Positions 9,341 through 17,826 of a stretch of DNA of 64,000 bases are shown piece after piece. Every line of letters begins with the position of its first letter. The stretch's first letter is position 1. Origin of the DNA: Hymenobacter glacieicola. GTDB lineage: Bacteria > Bacteroidota > Bacteroidia > Cytophagales > Hymenobacteraceae. Where the stretch lies: NCBI RefSeq assembly GCF_014640315.1, contig NZ_BMGS01000002.1:407313-471312 (forward strand). Direction: 5' to 3'. Both the position numbers and the translations under genes were made by a program. The notes beneath the pieces are model-generated. The model was not told the origin of the DNA, made no database searches, and saw only the letters and a program-made list of their open reading frames with translations.

Positions 9341-10246
9341 ATGAAAATTCTGCCTTCCCACAAGATTAGCGGCCAACTACTAGACGTTATTTTAGAAGCT
9401 CAAAAAGAGTTAGTCCTTGTCTCTCCTTACGTTGACCTTTCGTACTCCAAGCAAGTTTCTAGTGCATTAGTAGCAGCGCGCAACCGAGGTGTCAATATTG
9501 CATTCTACATCCGGCATGAGTCCTCGAATCTAAAAAGCAAAGAGCAGGTCGAGAGCATTGGCATCATACCCCGGTTGGTTCCCAACCTGCACGCAAAGCT
9601 CTATTTCAACGAAACAACGGGCATCATTGCTTCTCTGAATTTGCTGAGCAGTTCGATAGGTAACTCCATTGAGATAGGGGGGCAGCTAGAAACGCCTGAA
9701 GAACTCGCACAGCTACGCCAGTTTGTTGCACAATTCATTACGCCGCACGAGGTAGGCGCAGTACCGCCCCAACCGCAACCAGCCGCCCTCGCTAATCCAC
9801 CCCAGTTAAACAAGGAAGAGAAACACTTTCAGCAAGTGGAGTTTGGCCAGATTCTGTTCGATTATATCGTGGAGAAGGTAGATCGGAGAAGCCAGATAGA
9901 CGGCAACCACTCTAGTATGACCATACGTGCGGTAGGCAACACCTTTACCGTAGCCATTGAAGGCAACTACAATTCGCCTCAGTTAGCCATGTATGGCATT
10001 GTATCCAGTAGTGAAGCTGACCGATTCTTCACTACATCCGCCAAGCACTACAAATCCAACGAATACCGTCATTTTATCCAACGGGGTGGACGAGGCGTTT
10101 ATGATCAGGTACGGGCAGCCCGTAAAGCCAACCTATCCGCTAAATCATTCAACCAGCTAACCTTCAGCGAGAAGAAGCAGCTCTTATCCGAGATAGCTGA
10201 ATTTCTACTCGCCACTCAATCCTTCAAAGCTGATTACCGCAACTAA
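9341..10246 (+). CDS. Phospholipase D-like (PLD) nuclease-type protein
   Basis: A 301-residue cytoplasmic protein. The N-terminal half has the PLD fold start ILEAQKELVLVSPYVDLSY (residues 17-35) and one HxK motif, HAKLYFNE (His84, Lys86), followed by an IASLNLLSSS strand. The position that is usually Asp in HxKx4D is Glu91 here. PLD enzymes with a single motif act as dimers, and many are DNA nucleases in defence systems. The C-terminal half (about residues 155-301) is charged and not recognised. Its stop is 9 bases before the HNH gene, so the two form an operon and probably act together. Confidence 0.8.
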   Translation: MKILPSHKISGQLLDVILEAQKELVLVSPYVDLSYSKQVSSALVAARNRGVNIAFYIRHESSNLKSKEQVESIGIIPRLVPNLHAKLYFNETTGIIASLNLLSSSIGNSIEIGGQLETPEELAQLRQFVAQFITPHEVGAVPPQPQPAALANPPQLNKEEKHFQQVEFGQILFDYIVEKVDRRSQIDGNHSSMTIRAVGNTFTVAIEGNYNSPQLAMYGIVSSSEADRFFTTSAKHYKSNEYRHFIQRGGRGVYDQVRAARKANLSAKSFNQLTFSEKKQLLSEIAEFLLATQSFKADYRN

Positions 10247-10255
10247 CCGGAATCC

Positions 10256-11422
10256 ATGCCCCCTCTATCCGGCGAACAAGCCATTGCCACTATCCTCAAG
10301 CACGATAAGAAAACCAACAGCTACAAAATCGCCCTGCTCCGGGCCATCAACGACCTCGCTCTACTGTACCCCGACCTGGCCCGCTCCCATCAGCCTGTAG
10401 CCGTGCCACTCGCGCGCCTGGCCGAGCTATGGACCGCCTACTACTGGCCCTTCGCCGACGCCAACCAGCCCATCTACCAGGGCGCCCGTGCCATCGTCGG
10501 CGGCCAGCTCCGCAACGACGTTTCCTTTCGCCCGGCCCTTACCCAGCTTCGGCAAGAATGGCAGACCACCGTACAGCTCCCGGCCCAGGAGGCCGACGGC
10601 TTCTTCTTGCTCACCGAGATGCGCACCCCGCGCCGCCGGGCCACCTACGCCCCCACGCTGCAGCAAGCCTACGCCCAAGCCGTAGCTGCTGCCGCCAAGG
10701 CTCTGCTCATGCCCATCCGCTACGCTGGCCCCGGCGAGTGGTCGGTATTCAATAAGCCCACCCGCCTTGACCAACTACCCCCGCAGGTGCGCCCTCTGCC
10801 CGGTACCCGCCCTCAGGATACCTGCCTCGTCGTGTCTGCTGAATTGTGGGAAGCCTTTCACCGCCTTTCCCTCTACGTCGAAGCCCTCTGCCTACACGAG
10901 TGGAGCCTGTTCACTGAAAGCGTCACCCAGGACGCCGGCTCCCTCGTTACCCGCGGCCAAGTCTACACCCTGCTCACCGCCCGCCCCGACAATCGTCGCC
11001 CTCTCACTTGGGAACGCAACCAAGTAGATATTCTGCTTCACGAAAATGTGCGCTTCATTTGCCCCTGGACGCAGAAGCCCCTAACCCAGCCTCAGCACTA
11101 CGACCTCGACCACCTGCTGCCCTTGACTGTGTACCCCGTCAATGAGCTCTGGAACCTGCTGCCCGTCGACCGCCAGTTCAACCAGCACACCAAGCGCGAC
11201 CGGGTGCCCGACGCCCAGCGCCTAGCCGCCGCCGAGCCGTTGTTAGCCCAGACCTACGCCACCTACCAACAATCTGCTACGCTCCACCGGGCCATGCACG
11301 AAGATGCTGCCCTCCGCTTCACCGGCCTGACACCAGGCGCCACCTTCCCCGTCCAACTAGCCCACCACGCTATTCATTTCATCGACGAGGTAGCCGCCGC
11401 CCGCTACGTCCAGCGTTTCTAG
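10256..11422 (+). CDS. HNH endonuclease-domain protein
   Basis: A 388-residue protein. An HNH module occupies residues 267-320: a single Cys269 in FICPWTQKPL, then DLDHLLPL (Asp285-His286), NELWNLLP (Asn300) and NQHTKRDRVP. These are the expected catalytic His and second-half residues. The N-terminal 250 residues start with a KTNSYKIALLRAIND segment that I recall from bacterial HNH proteins of unknown biological role. It follows the PLD gene at 9 bases. A PLD plus HNH nuclease pair is a plausible two-nuclease defence unit, but this role is inferred only from context. Confidence 0.82.
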   Translation: MPPLSGEQAIATILKHDKKTNSYKIALLRAINDLALLYPDLARSHQPVAVPLARLAELWTAYYWPFADANQPIYQGARAIVGGQLRNDVSFRPALTQLRQEWQTTVQLPAQEADGFFLLTEMRTPRRRATYAPTLQQAYAQAVAAAAKALLMPIRYAGPGEWSVFNKPTRLDQLPPQVRPLPGTRPQDTCLVVSAELWEAFHRLSLYVEALCLHEWSLFTESVTQDAGSLVTRGQVYTLLTARPDNRRPLTWERNQVDILLHENVRFICPWTQKPLTQPQHYDLDHLLPLTVYPVNELWNLLPVDRQFNQHTKRDRVPDAQRLAAAEPLLAQTYATYQQSATLHRAMHEDAALRFTGLTPGATFPVQLAHHAIHFIDEVAAARYVQRF

Positions 11423-11487
11423 TCCATACAATAAGCTCATCCGCATTCTGACCAGCTATACTAGGGCTGGTAGCGGCTATGCAATCT

Positions 11488-12114
11488 TCAATGATATAGC
11501 TCCCGGAGCCTTTCCTCCAATCGGTAGCGCGGTAGCTCCAACAGCTCATGTATACTGATTTCGTTTTCGAACAGAGCGCGTTGCAACAGTCCTTCAATGT
11601 AGGCATTATAGTACCCCGCCTTCAGAGCTAGATGCACAATTATCTCATCACCCATCAGTTCATACGTGACAGCTTCCACATAAAACTCCGAATTGCCCGC
11701 TTCTGCTGCTACCAATTGCAACTCTACCTGTTCATGCAAACGCGGAATTACAGGCAGCCGGCATCGCACTTCTACTGTCCTGCGGCGTCCGTGCAGATAT
11801 AGCCAATGTTCTATTGTTCCAGATGACAGCACACTGGCGTCAGTTTCCAATAGTGCCAGCAGATCAGCGTAGCATACTTCTATCCATCGTCGCAACACAG
11901 CCGCACTTACACCTAGCTGCTGTTGCAGGGCCTTAGCTGTTAGCTTCTCCTCACGGCCTACCCATAGCAGCAGGGTCCCGGCCAGAAGGCTGTAGGGCTT
12001 TTCTTTCAGCGCCTGCAGCCGCCGTAGTGCCGCAGCGCTTCTGGTTAGACTATACAGAATATCTGCCGCCTTCAGAGGCGGTAGCTCCGTTGACTTCTGC
12101 TTCCCGCGCTTCAT
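11488..12114 (-). CDS. Unknown protein with a possible helix-turn-helix
   Basis: A 208-residue protein that I do not recognise. A basic N-terminus precedes an AKALQQQLGVSAAVLRRWIE segment that could be a helix-turn-helix, suggesting nucleic acid binding. The C-terminal part is acidic and leucine-rich. It converges on the HNH gene with a gap of about 65 bases and precedes the lipoprotein gene in the same orientation. It may be a regulator of the accessory region. Confidence 0.6.
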   Translation of the reverse strand: MKRGKQKSTELPPLKAADILYSLTRSAAALRRLQALKEKPYSLLAGTLLLWVGREEKLTAKALQQQLGVSAAVLRRWIEVCYADLLALLETDASVLSSGTIEHWLYLHGRRRTVEVRCRLPVIPRLHEQVELQLVAAEAGNSEFYVEAVTYELMGDEIIVHLALKAGYYNAYIEGLLQRALFENEISIHELLELPRYRLEERLRELYH

Positions 12115-12172
12115 CGTTTATGGCCGACCTAAGCGGAAATTAGCTGTTGATACCTGGGGCTTTTCTTCGTAT

Positions 12173-13117
12173 TTATATACTAAAGGCTCCACGGATAAAC
12201 AGATTGGGCTTACTGGCCTTTTTGTCAAACCAATCTAATCCCAAGCCTACGCTTGAAGGAAATTTATATTTATACCATTGGATAGGCTGAGTAACATAGT
12301 TAAGATTTACCCCCGGTGTTGATTTAGTTTTGTTATTAAAATTCGTTGACACGGCATAAAACGGTATCAGGTTGATGTGCCAGAAAAATACAGGCACTGC
12401 AATCGAAGCCCTACCCTTCCATACGCTTTTGTCCAGTGTACCATATCGGCCTTCAAACTTTTCAAAGGCCACAGCGTTTTGCGCTATGGTGGCTTTATCC
12501 AGATTCTGATAGCTGATCAAATCGTCACTGTTCCAAGTCCTGACAATGGAAGTATTCAGGGCAATTACCCATCGGGTAGGCTTTTTCACGCCTGATGGTG
12601 CCGCGAAGTAGAAGTTGTAATTTACTTCAGCACCGATGTTAAAAGGCCGTTCGTGCGATACAGTGTTACTTGCTTTATCATAAAGCAAAAAGTTATCGAA
12701 GCCTGATATTAGTCCCCCGCCTATCGAGAAAGTACCTGGAAACGCGTCTAAATTGGTAACAGAATCTACTACTATCTGATAACCTAACCGCGCTTCGACT
12801 CCTAGTTTAGTGGAAAGCAGGTTAGAGAGTACAACGTTTTTTCCGGAATTAGATAGCGCCAGCCTCGTTGTAATTCCATGCACCTTTCGCACAGTACGTA
12901 TGCCAGTTGATGTATTAACCTTTTGAACAGAGTCAACAATAGCAACACGGCTAAGAGCAAGTGGCTCCTTCGTATTTAATTCGGCTCTTACTGACTTTAA
13001 AGCATACACGGTAAACACGCTGCCCCCTTTACTATCGGAGCCAATATCCTGCCCTTTGCACGCAGTGTAGGTGAACAGCGTTCCTGCTAATACCAAACTT
13101 AGTAAGGCTCTTTTCAT
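12173..13117 (-). CDS. Exported lipoprotein of unknown function, beta-rich
   Basis: A 314-residue protein with a signal peptide and lipobox (FTYTAC, Cys20). The mature part alternates hydrophobic and polar residues and ends in an aromatic-rich RGAFSI segment, in the style of outer membrane or surface beta-structures of Bacteroidetes. No enzymatic motif is visible. The sequence is AT-richer than the surrounding chromosome. An IS5 element lies 125 bases upstream of its start. Confidence 0.65.
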   Translation of the reverse strand: MKRALLSLVLAGTLFTYTACKGQDIGSDSKGGSVFTVYALKSVRAELNTKEPLALSRVAIVDSVQKVNTSTGIRTVRKVHGITTRLALSNSGKNVVLSNLLSTKLGVEARLGYQIVVDSVTNLDAFPGTFSIGGGLISGFDNFLLYDKASNTVSHERPFNIGAEVNYNFYFAAPSGVKKPTRWVIALNTSIVRTWNSDDLISYQNLDKATIAQNAVAFEKFEGRYGTLDKSVWKGRASIAVPVFFWHINLIPFYAVSTNFNNKTKSTPGVNLNYVTQPIQWYKYKFPSSVGLGLDWFDKKASKPNLFIRGAFSI

Positions 13118-13275
13118 AGTAGGGAAGTGTTTGACAGTGAGGTATGGCCTTAAGTTATATCTATATATTCATATAATATAAACTAATAGTTAAAAATGAA
13201 GCCCAGCCTATCGGCCGGGCTTTCAGTTTACACAATGTATCCTAGGGTGTGTGGACAATCGCCGACCTTTGGGCT

Positions 13276-14027
13276 GTGCGACGTTACGAACTTAAAGATG
13301 CCGATTGGGCGCGTTTAGCGCCGCTGCTGCCGGGCAAAGCCGGGGACGCCGGTCGTTCGGCGGCCGATAACCGCTTGTTTGTGAACGCCGTGCTGTGGAT
13401 TGCGCGCAGCGGGGCACCGTGGCGGGACTTGCCCGAGCGGTTTGGGCCGTGGAATTCGGTGTACCGCCGCTTCCGCCGCTGGGCCTAGAAAGGCATCTGG
13501 CAATGCGTGTTTGAGGCCGTGCAGGAGCCGGACCTGGACTGGGCCATGCTCGACTCGACCAGCGTGCGGGCCCACCAGCACGCGGCCGGGCAAAAAAAAG
13601 CAGCCCCCACGCCGAAGGCCTTGGCCGCTCGCGCGGCGGCTTCACCAGCAAGCTCCACGCCGTCGTAGACGCGCTGGGCAACCCGTTGCGGCTGGCCCTA
13701 ACGCCGGGCCAGCAGGCCGATTGCACCGTGGCCGCCAGCTTGTTGGCGGGCCTGGCCGTCGGCGCCGTGCTGGCCGACAAAGCCTACGACACCGACGCCG
13801 TGGTGGCGGAAATCACGCAGGCCGGCGCCGCGGTCGTCGTGCCCAGCAAACGCAGCCGACGCAGCCAACGGGCGCTGGACCATAACCTCTACGCTGACCG
13901 CAACAAGGTGGAACGCTTCTTCAACCGCCTCAAGCAGTATCGCCGCCTGGCCACCCGCTACGATAAATCTGCTTCTTCTTTTCTGGCCTTCGCCCAGTGC
14001 GCCGCTACCTTCGTCTGGCTGCTCTGA
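13276..14027 (+). pseudogene. IS5-family DDE transposase, interrupted by an amber codon
   Basis: Best start is GTG 13276, which gives the usual [20 protein letters not shown] opening. Frame 0 meets a TAG at 13486-13488, where relatives have a Glu or similar codon, but homology continues in the same frame after it (KGIWQCVFEAVQE). At the run of eight A at 13592-13599, a -1 shift enters the frame encoding GRSRGGFTSKLHAVVDALGN and the rest. Such shifts are a normal programmed feature of this group. The catalytic Asp (LDSTSV), Asp (ADKAYDTD) and Glu (NKVERFFNRL) remain. The nonsense codon means full-length transposase is unlikely without readthrough. Confidence 0.85.
13592..13599 (+). promoter_or_regulatory. 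Programmed -1 frameshift site of the IS5 transposase
   Basis: A run of eight A followed by G (codons CAA AAA AAA GCA in frame 0) precedes the frame change needed to join the two halves of the transposase. Poly-A slippery sites of this kind are known in IS elements of this family. Confidence 0.75.
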
Positions 14028-14112
14028 TTGTCAACACGCCCTAGCTGGTAATTAAGCTTCTCGCCTTCTCATTAGTGGTATTTGTCGTGTGATTAACTGC
14101 TTTCTGCAGTAC

Positions 14113-14391
14113 CTACAACGTCTCCGCCGATGACCCACCCTGCGCTTGGCGCTCCTGCGCTGCCGCTTCCTGGCTACCTGGCTCCACTGCCACCGACGAT
14201 ACCGCCGCTGCAATAGAACCAGCCAGCACCAAGTACCCACCCAGCGTTACGACTACTGCCGGCAATGCCACCGGCGCCGTAGCCAGTATGCCGCCCACCG
14301 CCGCCAAAGCCGCCCCAATCGTGCGCACCTTCCGAAAGAACCGAGGGGTAGGCAGGGTCACCCGGTCCAGTACTGTTAGCTTCTTGTCCAT
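14113..14391 (-). CDS. Putative holin, two membrane segments
   Basis: A 92-residue protein from the ATG at 14391 (MDKKLTVLDRV). The frame extends further upstream, but this start places a short basic N-terminus ahead of two hydrophobic stretches, GAALAAVGGILATAPVAL and VVVTLGGYLVLAGSIAAAV, separated by a short turn. That is the layout of small holins. It is the last of three minus-strand genes with an M15 endolysin first, the usual lysis-cassette arrangement. No holin sequence family was recognised by name, so the call rests on topology and context. Confidence 0.6.
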   Translation of the reverse strand: MDKKLTVLDRVTLPTPRFFRKVRTIGAALAAVGGILATAPVALPAVVVTLGGYLVLAGSIAAAVSSVAVEPGSQEAAAQERQAQGGSSAETL

Positions 14392-14477
14392 TTGATTACT
14401 TATTAGGTGTTGATTGTCAGCTGTTATATCAGGTCGAAGAGGCAGCCACTGACAACGGAAAGCCGCCTGCCAACAAC

Positions 14478-14915
14478 TTATTTCTGCTCCAGCCGCGCCA
14501 GAATCCGGTCGGCCCACTTGTTTCGAGAATCCTGTTCCTTGCTGGCCTCAGTCAGCACCTTGGTGCGTTCCTCCACCAGGGCCATGGTCTTGTCGATGTT
14601 GGCCAGCCGCTCCGTGAGCTTAAGCACCAGTTCCGTCATTTCCTTGCGCAGCTCCGCCCGCTGCTGCAAGCCCTCAATGCGTACCTGCTCGGCCTGCAGC
14701 TTGATTTCCTCCCGCAGTTTGGCCTCCCGCGCTACGGCCGCCACATGGTATTCGTCCACCTTCAGGGCTAGGGCCTCTGACTTTTGCTCCTGCTTCTGGC
14801 AGGATATCTTCAGTTCTTCCACGGCCCGCCAGTTCTTTACGAAGTAGAGCAGCACCGCTACGGCACCGGCCACCACCGAGGAGAGCACGCCCCAATTGCT
14901 AAGCAAACTATCCAT
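14478..14915 (-). CDS. Phage lysis-cassette membrane/coiled-coil protein (spanin- or holin-like)
   Basis: A 145-residue protein from the ATG at 14915 (MDSLLSNWGV), which overlaps the endolysin stop by 8 bases; a longer open frame upstream is unlikely to be used. One transmembrane helix (VVAGAVAVLLYFVKN, about residues 13-27) is followed by a long charged coiled coil up to the C-terminus. This resembles inner-membrane spanins (Rz) or accessory holin proteins. It sits between the endolysin and the holin-like gene. The membrane topology is clear; the exact function is inferred. Confidence 0.62.
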   Translation of the reverse strand: MDSLLSNWGVLSSVVAGAVAVLLYFVKNWRAVEELKISCQKQEQKSEALALKVDEYHVAAVAREAKLREEIKLQAEQVRIEGLQQRAELRKEMTELVLKLTERLANIDKTMALVEERTKVLTEASKEQDSRNKWADRILARLEQK

Positions 14916-15420
14916 GACGCCCGCCTCTCGGCACGGAGAGCAACTCAAAGTGGGGCCGGTCCAGCCACCGCTCATCGTCGCTCCTCCCGTTCCCATTCCA
15001 GTCCCCTCCCCACAATACCCGCGCATCAGCCGCCTTCATCAACCGGGCAAACTTCGAGAGCAGCAGCCCCGACCACGACACCGATCCATCCGCCAGCAGA
15101 AACGCCACGTCAAGGGCCGGCGTCGGCCGTAGGTTATGCTTGGATTCTCCCCCGCGCTTATAGGTCACAATCGGCCCCGGTTTGCTACGCCCCTGGGCAT
15201 AGAGCCCGTTCTGTCGTTCTGAGCTGCGGTAGCACTCCGTTATAATGGGCCGGCCCGCAAGCCGCAGTACCGGGTCCCCGAGCCAAAGCGTTAACGCTTC
15301 TCCGTAGGCGGCCGCCAAGGCCGGCACCGCCTGGGCGAGCCGCTCTACCTGTCGCTGCTGCTGCACTAGGTTCAGGCGCGGAACCTCCCGCTGTGTCAGT
15401 GAAATCGTTGCCTGTTTCAT
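14908..15420 (-). CDS. Peptidase M15-type endolysin (peptidoglycan peptidase)
   Basis: A 170-residue protein with the zinc peptidase motifs of the M15/VanY group: YRSSERQNGLYAQGR (residues 64-78), SKHNLRPTPALD (His95, Asp104) and RPHFEL (His157). It would cut the peptide cross-bridges of the cell wall. There is no signal peptide, as expected for a phage endolysin that leaves through a holin. It is the first gene of the minus-strand lysis cassette. Confidence 0.85.
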   Translation of the reverse strand: MKQATISLTQREVPRLNLVQQQRQVERLAQAVPALAAAYGEALTLWLGDPVLRLAGRPIITECYRSSERQNGLYAQGRSKPGPIVTYKRGGESKHNLRPTPALDVAFLLADGSVSWSGLLLSKFARLMKAADARVLWGGDWNGNGRSDDERWLDRPHFELLSVPRGGRHG

Positions 15421-15932
15421 GAAATAGAATTATCAGTTTGATATTGTGTATTAAAGTAGATAAAAGTTTACAGCTATTCCAACCTCTTCAAAATTAACCA
15501 CTAAGTATTTATAGGATTATTTTTCTCTGAGCCCTTCGAGCCAGGCCGCTCAGGGCTTTGCCTCCGCTTGATGTGCTGAAGGCTGTGGTGCTGACGTACG
15601 GACTCCTCCGTCGCCCCCTCACCATCATTCGCGCCTTCTCCCGACATCTCAGGATGTAGCTGCTTCAACCGCCCCAGTCCGCTGGTCGGCCTGCCTCTCC
15701 CCTACCCAATGCGGTGCCTGCGGCGCGTGTCTGTTGGGGAGGCCCCCAAGCCCCCGCATTATGCTCCACTCCGCTCTGCATGGCCTCGGGTTCCGCGGCC
15801 GAAAAAAGGCCGCTACTCCCTCATAAGGTGCCCTTCGGGCCGGTCTATTGGGGCGCTCAGGCCACCCCCAAGCCCCCAGCCGAGGCATTTAAGCTTGGTG
15901 GTCTGCCACCTGCCTGCCACCCACAGGCCGGC
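15421..15932. other. Intergenic region of about 510 bases
   Basis: The part next to the endolysin start is AT-rich and could hold its promoter. The rest is GC-rich with C-tract repeats such as two copies of ccccaagccccc (near 15747 and 15866), and an AGCCCT/AGGGCT hairpin near 15530-15557. Short reading frames exist on both strands but none has a convincing composition. It could be a control or replication region of the mobile module; nothing definite is seen. Confidence 0.4.
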
Positions 15933-16346
15933 TTAGGTGCCGCGCGGGGGCGGGGCGGCCAGCCACTCGCACCGGCGGCCCAGGCGGGCAGCGGCGCGGG
16001 CAGCACTTAGCGTGCCCCGGCTCACTCCGTCCCAGCACACCAGCACCAGCCCGGCCCGGTGCACTATTTCCGCATTGCGCACATGCGGCGCGCCGGTACC
16101 GTGGGCCGCATAATCTGGCCGCAGCTCCACCAGTGGCACCCCATGGGCGCGGCACCAGGTAGCTGCCAGCGCATCTACGCCCGCCGCGCCTCCACTCACC
16201 ACCTGGCCCAGCTGCTGGGCTGCCTGTAGCGCCTCCAGTCGGGCCAGCAGGGCCGGGCAAGCCTGCAGGCTCCGGCTGCCCACCACCGCCACTGTCCACA
16301 CGCTGTGCGCAGCACTATCAAACAAACATTTTTGCATATTTTCCAT
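15933..16346 (-). CDS. SLOG-family (DprA/YspA-like, DUF2493) nucleotide-binding protein
   Basis: A 137-residue Rossmann-like protein. It shows VAVVGSRS (residues 19-26), VSGGAAGVDALAATWCRAHG in the middle, then RNAEIVHRAGLVLVCWDG and a SRGTLSAA segment. These are the hallmarks of the SLOG/DprA-like fold found in phage and plasmid DUF2493 proteins. Members bind nucleotides or nucleic acid; some SLOG proteins sense signalling nucleotides in defence. It is divergent from the plus-strand gene run that begins at 16526. Confidence 0.78.
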   Translation of the reverse strand: MENMQKCLFDSAAHSVWTVAVVGSRSLQACPALLARLEALQAAQQLGQVVSGGAAGVDALAATWCRAHGVPLVELRPDYAAHGTGAPHVRNAEIVHRAGLVLVCWDGVSRGTLSAARAAARLGRRCEWLAAPPPRGT

Positions 16347-16434
16347 AAATAAAGATACACAATTCTATGCATTTAAGTGTTAAAACAAGGGAAATAAATT
16401 ACTACTTTAGTACACTACTAAAAGAAACATTTTG

Positions 16435-16442
16435 TATATTTG
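16435..16442 (+). promoter_or_regulatory. Candidate Bacteroidetes -7 element TATATTTG
   Basis: An exact match to TAnnTTTG lies in an AT-rich stretch 84 bases before the first gene of the plus-strand run. No clear -33 TTTG partner at the usual spacing was found, so this is a candidate only. Confidence 0.4.
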
Positions 16443-16525
16443 AGTATCAAGTTCGGGAAAGGCCCGGACACCCGCCCTACCCGGAGGCCTACGGCAGGGG
16501 CGCCCCACGGCTAACATCTACAGCC

Positions 16526-16882
16526 ATGCTCACCACTTTGCAGTTCTCGCAGCTAGTAGCTGCTGCCTGGTCAGGCCCTGCCGCTGCCCACCATGCTACC
16601 ATCAGCCATTATGTTGCCCCTGGCGGCTACCAGGCTACCCAGTACCAGGTAGCCTACCACCCCAGCCAGGGCGGCTGCCACTATGCTCAGCAGGAGTGTC
16701 CGTTCCAGGCTGTAGCCGCGGCCGTGGCGGCCGCTTATGCCGCCGGGGTGCCGGTATGCCGCCACCACGCCCAGGGTACCATTGCCCGCACTGCTGCCGC
16801 GTTGTGCGGGGTGCAACTGCTGCGCCCGGGCTTTGCCTGCCGGGCTCGTCGCCACCGCTGCGCCCGCCTGCACCATGCCTAG
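16526..16882 (+). CDS. Small unknown protein, first gene of the overlapping run
   Basis: A 118-residue protein that I do not recognise, from the ATG at 16526 (MLTTLQFSQLV). It is rich in Ala, His, Tyr and Cys, with QATQYQVAYHP and ECPFQAVAAAV segments. The sequence is very GC-rich. Its stop overlaps the next start in the eight bases ATGCCTAG, implying coupled translation. It is supported as a gene mainly by the chain of overlaps and by its place after a candidate promoter. Confidence 0.55.
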   Translation: MLTTLQFSQLVAAAWSGPAAAHHATISHYVAPGGYQATQYQVAYHPSQGGCHYAQQECPFQAVAAAVAAAYAAGVPVCRHHAQGTIARTAAALCGVQLLRPGFACRARRHRCARLHHA

Positions 16883-17186
16883 CGCCGCCACTCGTCCGCA
16901 GCCCTGCCCCTCGCGGGCAGGGTACTGCAACCGCCGCGCCACCCTGCCCGAGCGGGAGCTGTCGGTTTCCCTTTTCGGTGGGTGCCGCCAGGTGCCGGCC
17001 GCCGTCACCTACTACGCCAGTTGGGTTTCTACCGGCAGCTTTCCGGCGCGGGTGCCCCAGGTGCAGGTGCGCGGGGTATGGGCCCTGCCTTCGGGGGCTT
17101 GCCTGCTCAGTGCCATCGGCCACACCCAGCGCGCAGCCCTGGCCGAGCAGCTCGAGCAACTGCTCTTACGCGAAGGGGAATGGTAG
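16875..17186 (+). CDS. Small unknown protein
   Basis: A 103-residue protein, start ATG 16875 inside the end of the previous gene. It contains a Cys/Arg-rich N-terminus and a GFWVSTGSF-like middle region (SWVSTGSFPARV), ending in an AALAEQLEQLLLREGEW helix. No family was recognised. Its stop overlaps the next start by seven bases (ATGGTAG). Confidence 0.55.
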   Translation: MPSAATRPQPCPSRAGYCNRRATLPERELSVSLFGGCRQVPAAVTYYASWVSTGSFPARVPQVQVRGVWALPSGACLLSAIGHTQRAALAEQLEQLLLREGEW

Positions 17187-17503
17187 CATCTGGCGCTACC
17201 CCGCAGGCAGGCCGCTGGTACGCGGCCTGCCTGTACGCCGGGCTTCACGGCTGGGCCGTGGTGCGCGACGTGGCTCAGCCTGGCACCCGTCCCGGTGGCC
17301 CCGGCCACTACCAGCAGGAGGCGGCCCCCGGTGCCTACGCCACCCACCAGCACGCCCAGGCCGCTGCCGACCAATTGAACGAAACCCCTGCGCCCCGCCT
17401 ACGGCCGGCCGACCGCTATGGCCTTCTCCCCCAGCCTTCTGACGATTACCACCCTCACCCCTGGGAGCTCAAAGAACCGCTACCTCTCTACTACGATGCC
17501 TAA
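17180..17503 (+). CDS. Small unknown protein
   Basis: A 107-residue protein starting at ATG 17180, which overlaps the previous stop. It begins MVASGATPQAGRWYAACLY and ends in a Pro/Tyr-rich acidic tail. No family was recognised. Its stop overlaps the next gene in ATGCCTAA. Phage- or plasmid-type small accessory protein is the most likely class. Confidence 0.55.
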   Translation: MVASGATPQAGRWYAACLYAGLHGWAVVRDVAQPGTRPGGPGHYQQEAAPGAYATHQHAQAAADQLNETPAPRLRPADRYGLLPQPSDDYHPHPWELKEPLPLYYDA

Positions 17504-17822
17504 AACGATGTCTAAAACTGCTATTGCCTACCAGCCCCAACTACTCGACCCACACTGCGCCGAGCCCCAACCCATTAGCCCCCGCAACGGCCGCAGCTTT
17601 AAGCTGGCCGAGTTATACGAACTGCTCAACTGCCGCACGGTGGACGTGGTGCGCCTTACCAAAGACCTGATTCTCATCATCGACGACGAGGGCAAGTTTC
17701 GCAACCCCTGCTACCTGAATCTGCTGGCTACCTACCTCTGGTACCAGCACCAGCCTGCCGCCCGTGGCCAGGACAGCATCGTGGGCCGCGTCATTCTCTG
17801 CCACGATAAGCAATTCCGCTAG
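17496..17822 (+). CDS. DUF3846-like phage protein
   Basis: A 108-residue protein from ATG 17496, with an alternative start at 17508. The pattern NGRSFKLAELYELLNC, VDVVRLTKDLILIIDDEGK, and a C-terminal DSIVGRVILCHD matches what I remember of DUF3846, a small family common in phages and mobile elements with no known activity. The preceding gene overlaps by 8 bases and the next starts 4 bases after the stop. Confidence 0.7.
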   Translation: MPKTMSKTAIAYQPQLLDPHCAEPQPISPRNGRSFKLAELYELLNCRTVDVVRLTKDLILIIDDEGKFRNPCYLNLLATYLWYQHQPAARGQDSIVGRVILCHDKQFR

Positions 17823-17826
17823 GCCT

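Larger units (their letters stand above)
13242..14044 (+). mobile_element. IS5-family insertion sequence, about 0.8 kb
   Basis: The left end (13242-13260) and the right end (14026-14044) are 19-base imperfect inverted repeats matching at 17 positions. Both are bordered by CTAG, which is either the outer end of the repeat or a 4-base target duplication of the NTAN type seen in the IS427 group. The element contains a DDE transposase in two frames. It sits between the lipoprotein gene and the phage lysis cassette. Confidence 0.88.

Noticed and set aside
13198..13223. GAAGCCC...GGGCTTTC hairpin left of the IS element
   Set aside because: It has mismatches and lies upstream of the start of the lipoprotein gene rather than after a gene; it may belong to a gene that was disrupted.
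15649..16010. Several 75-98-codon frames in the 15421-15932 gap
   Set aside because: They overlap on both strands in a GC-rich stretch with no shared motif; chance open frames are expected in such sequence.
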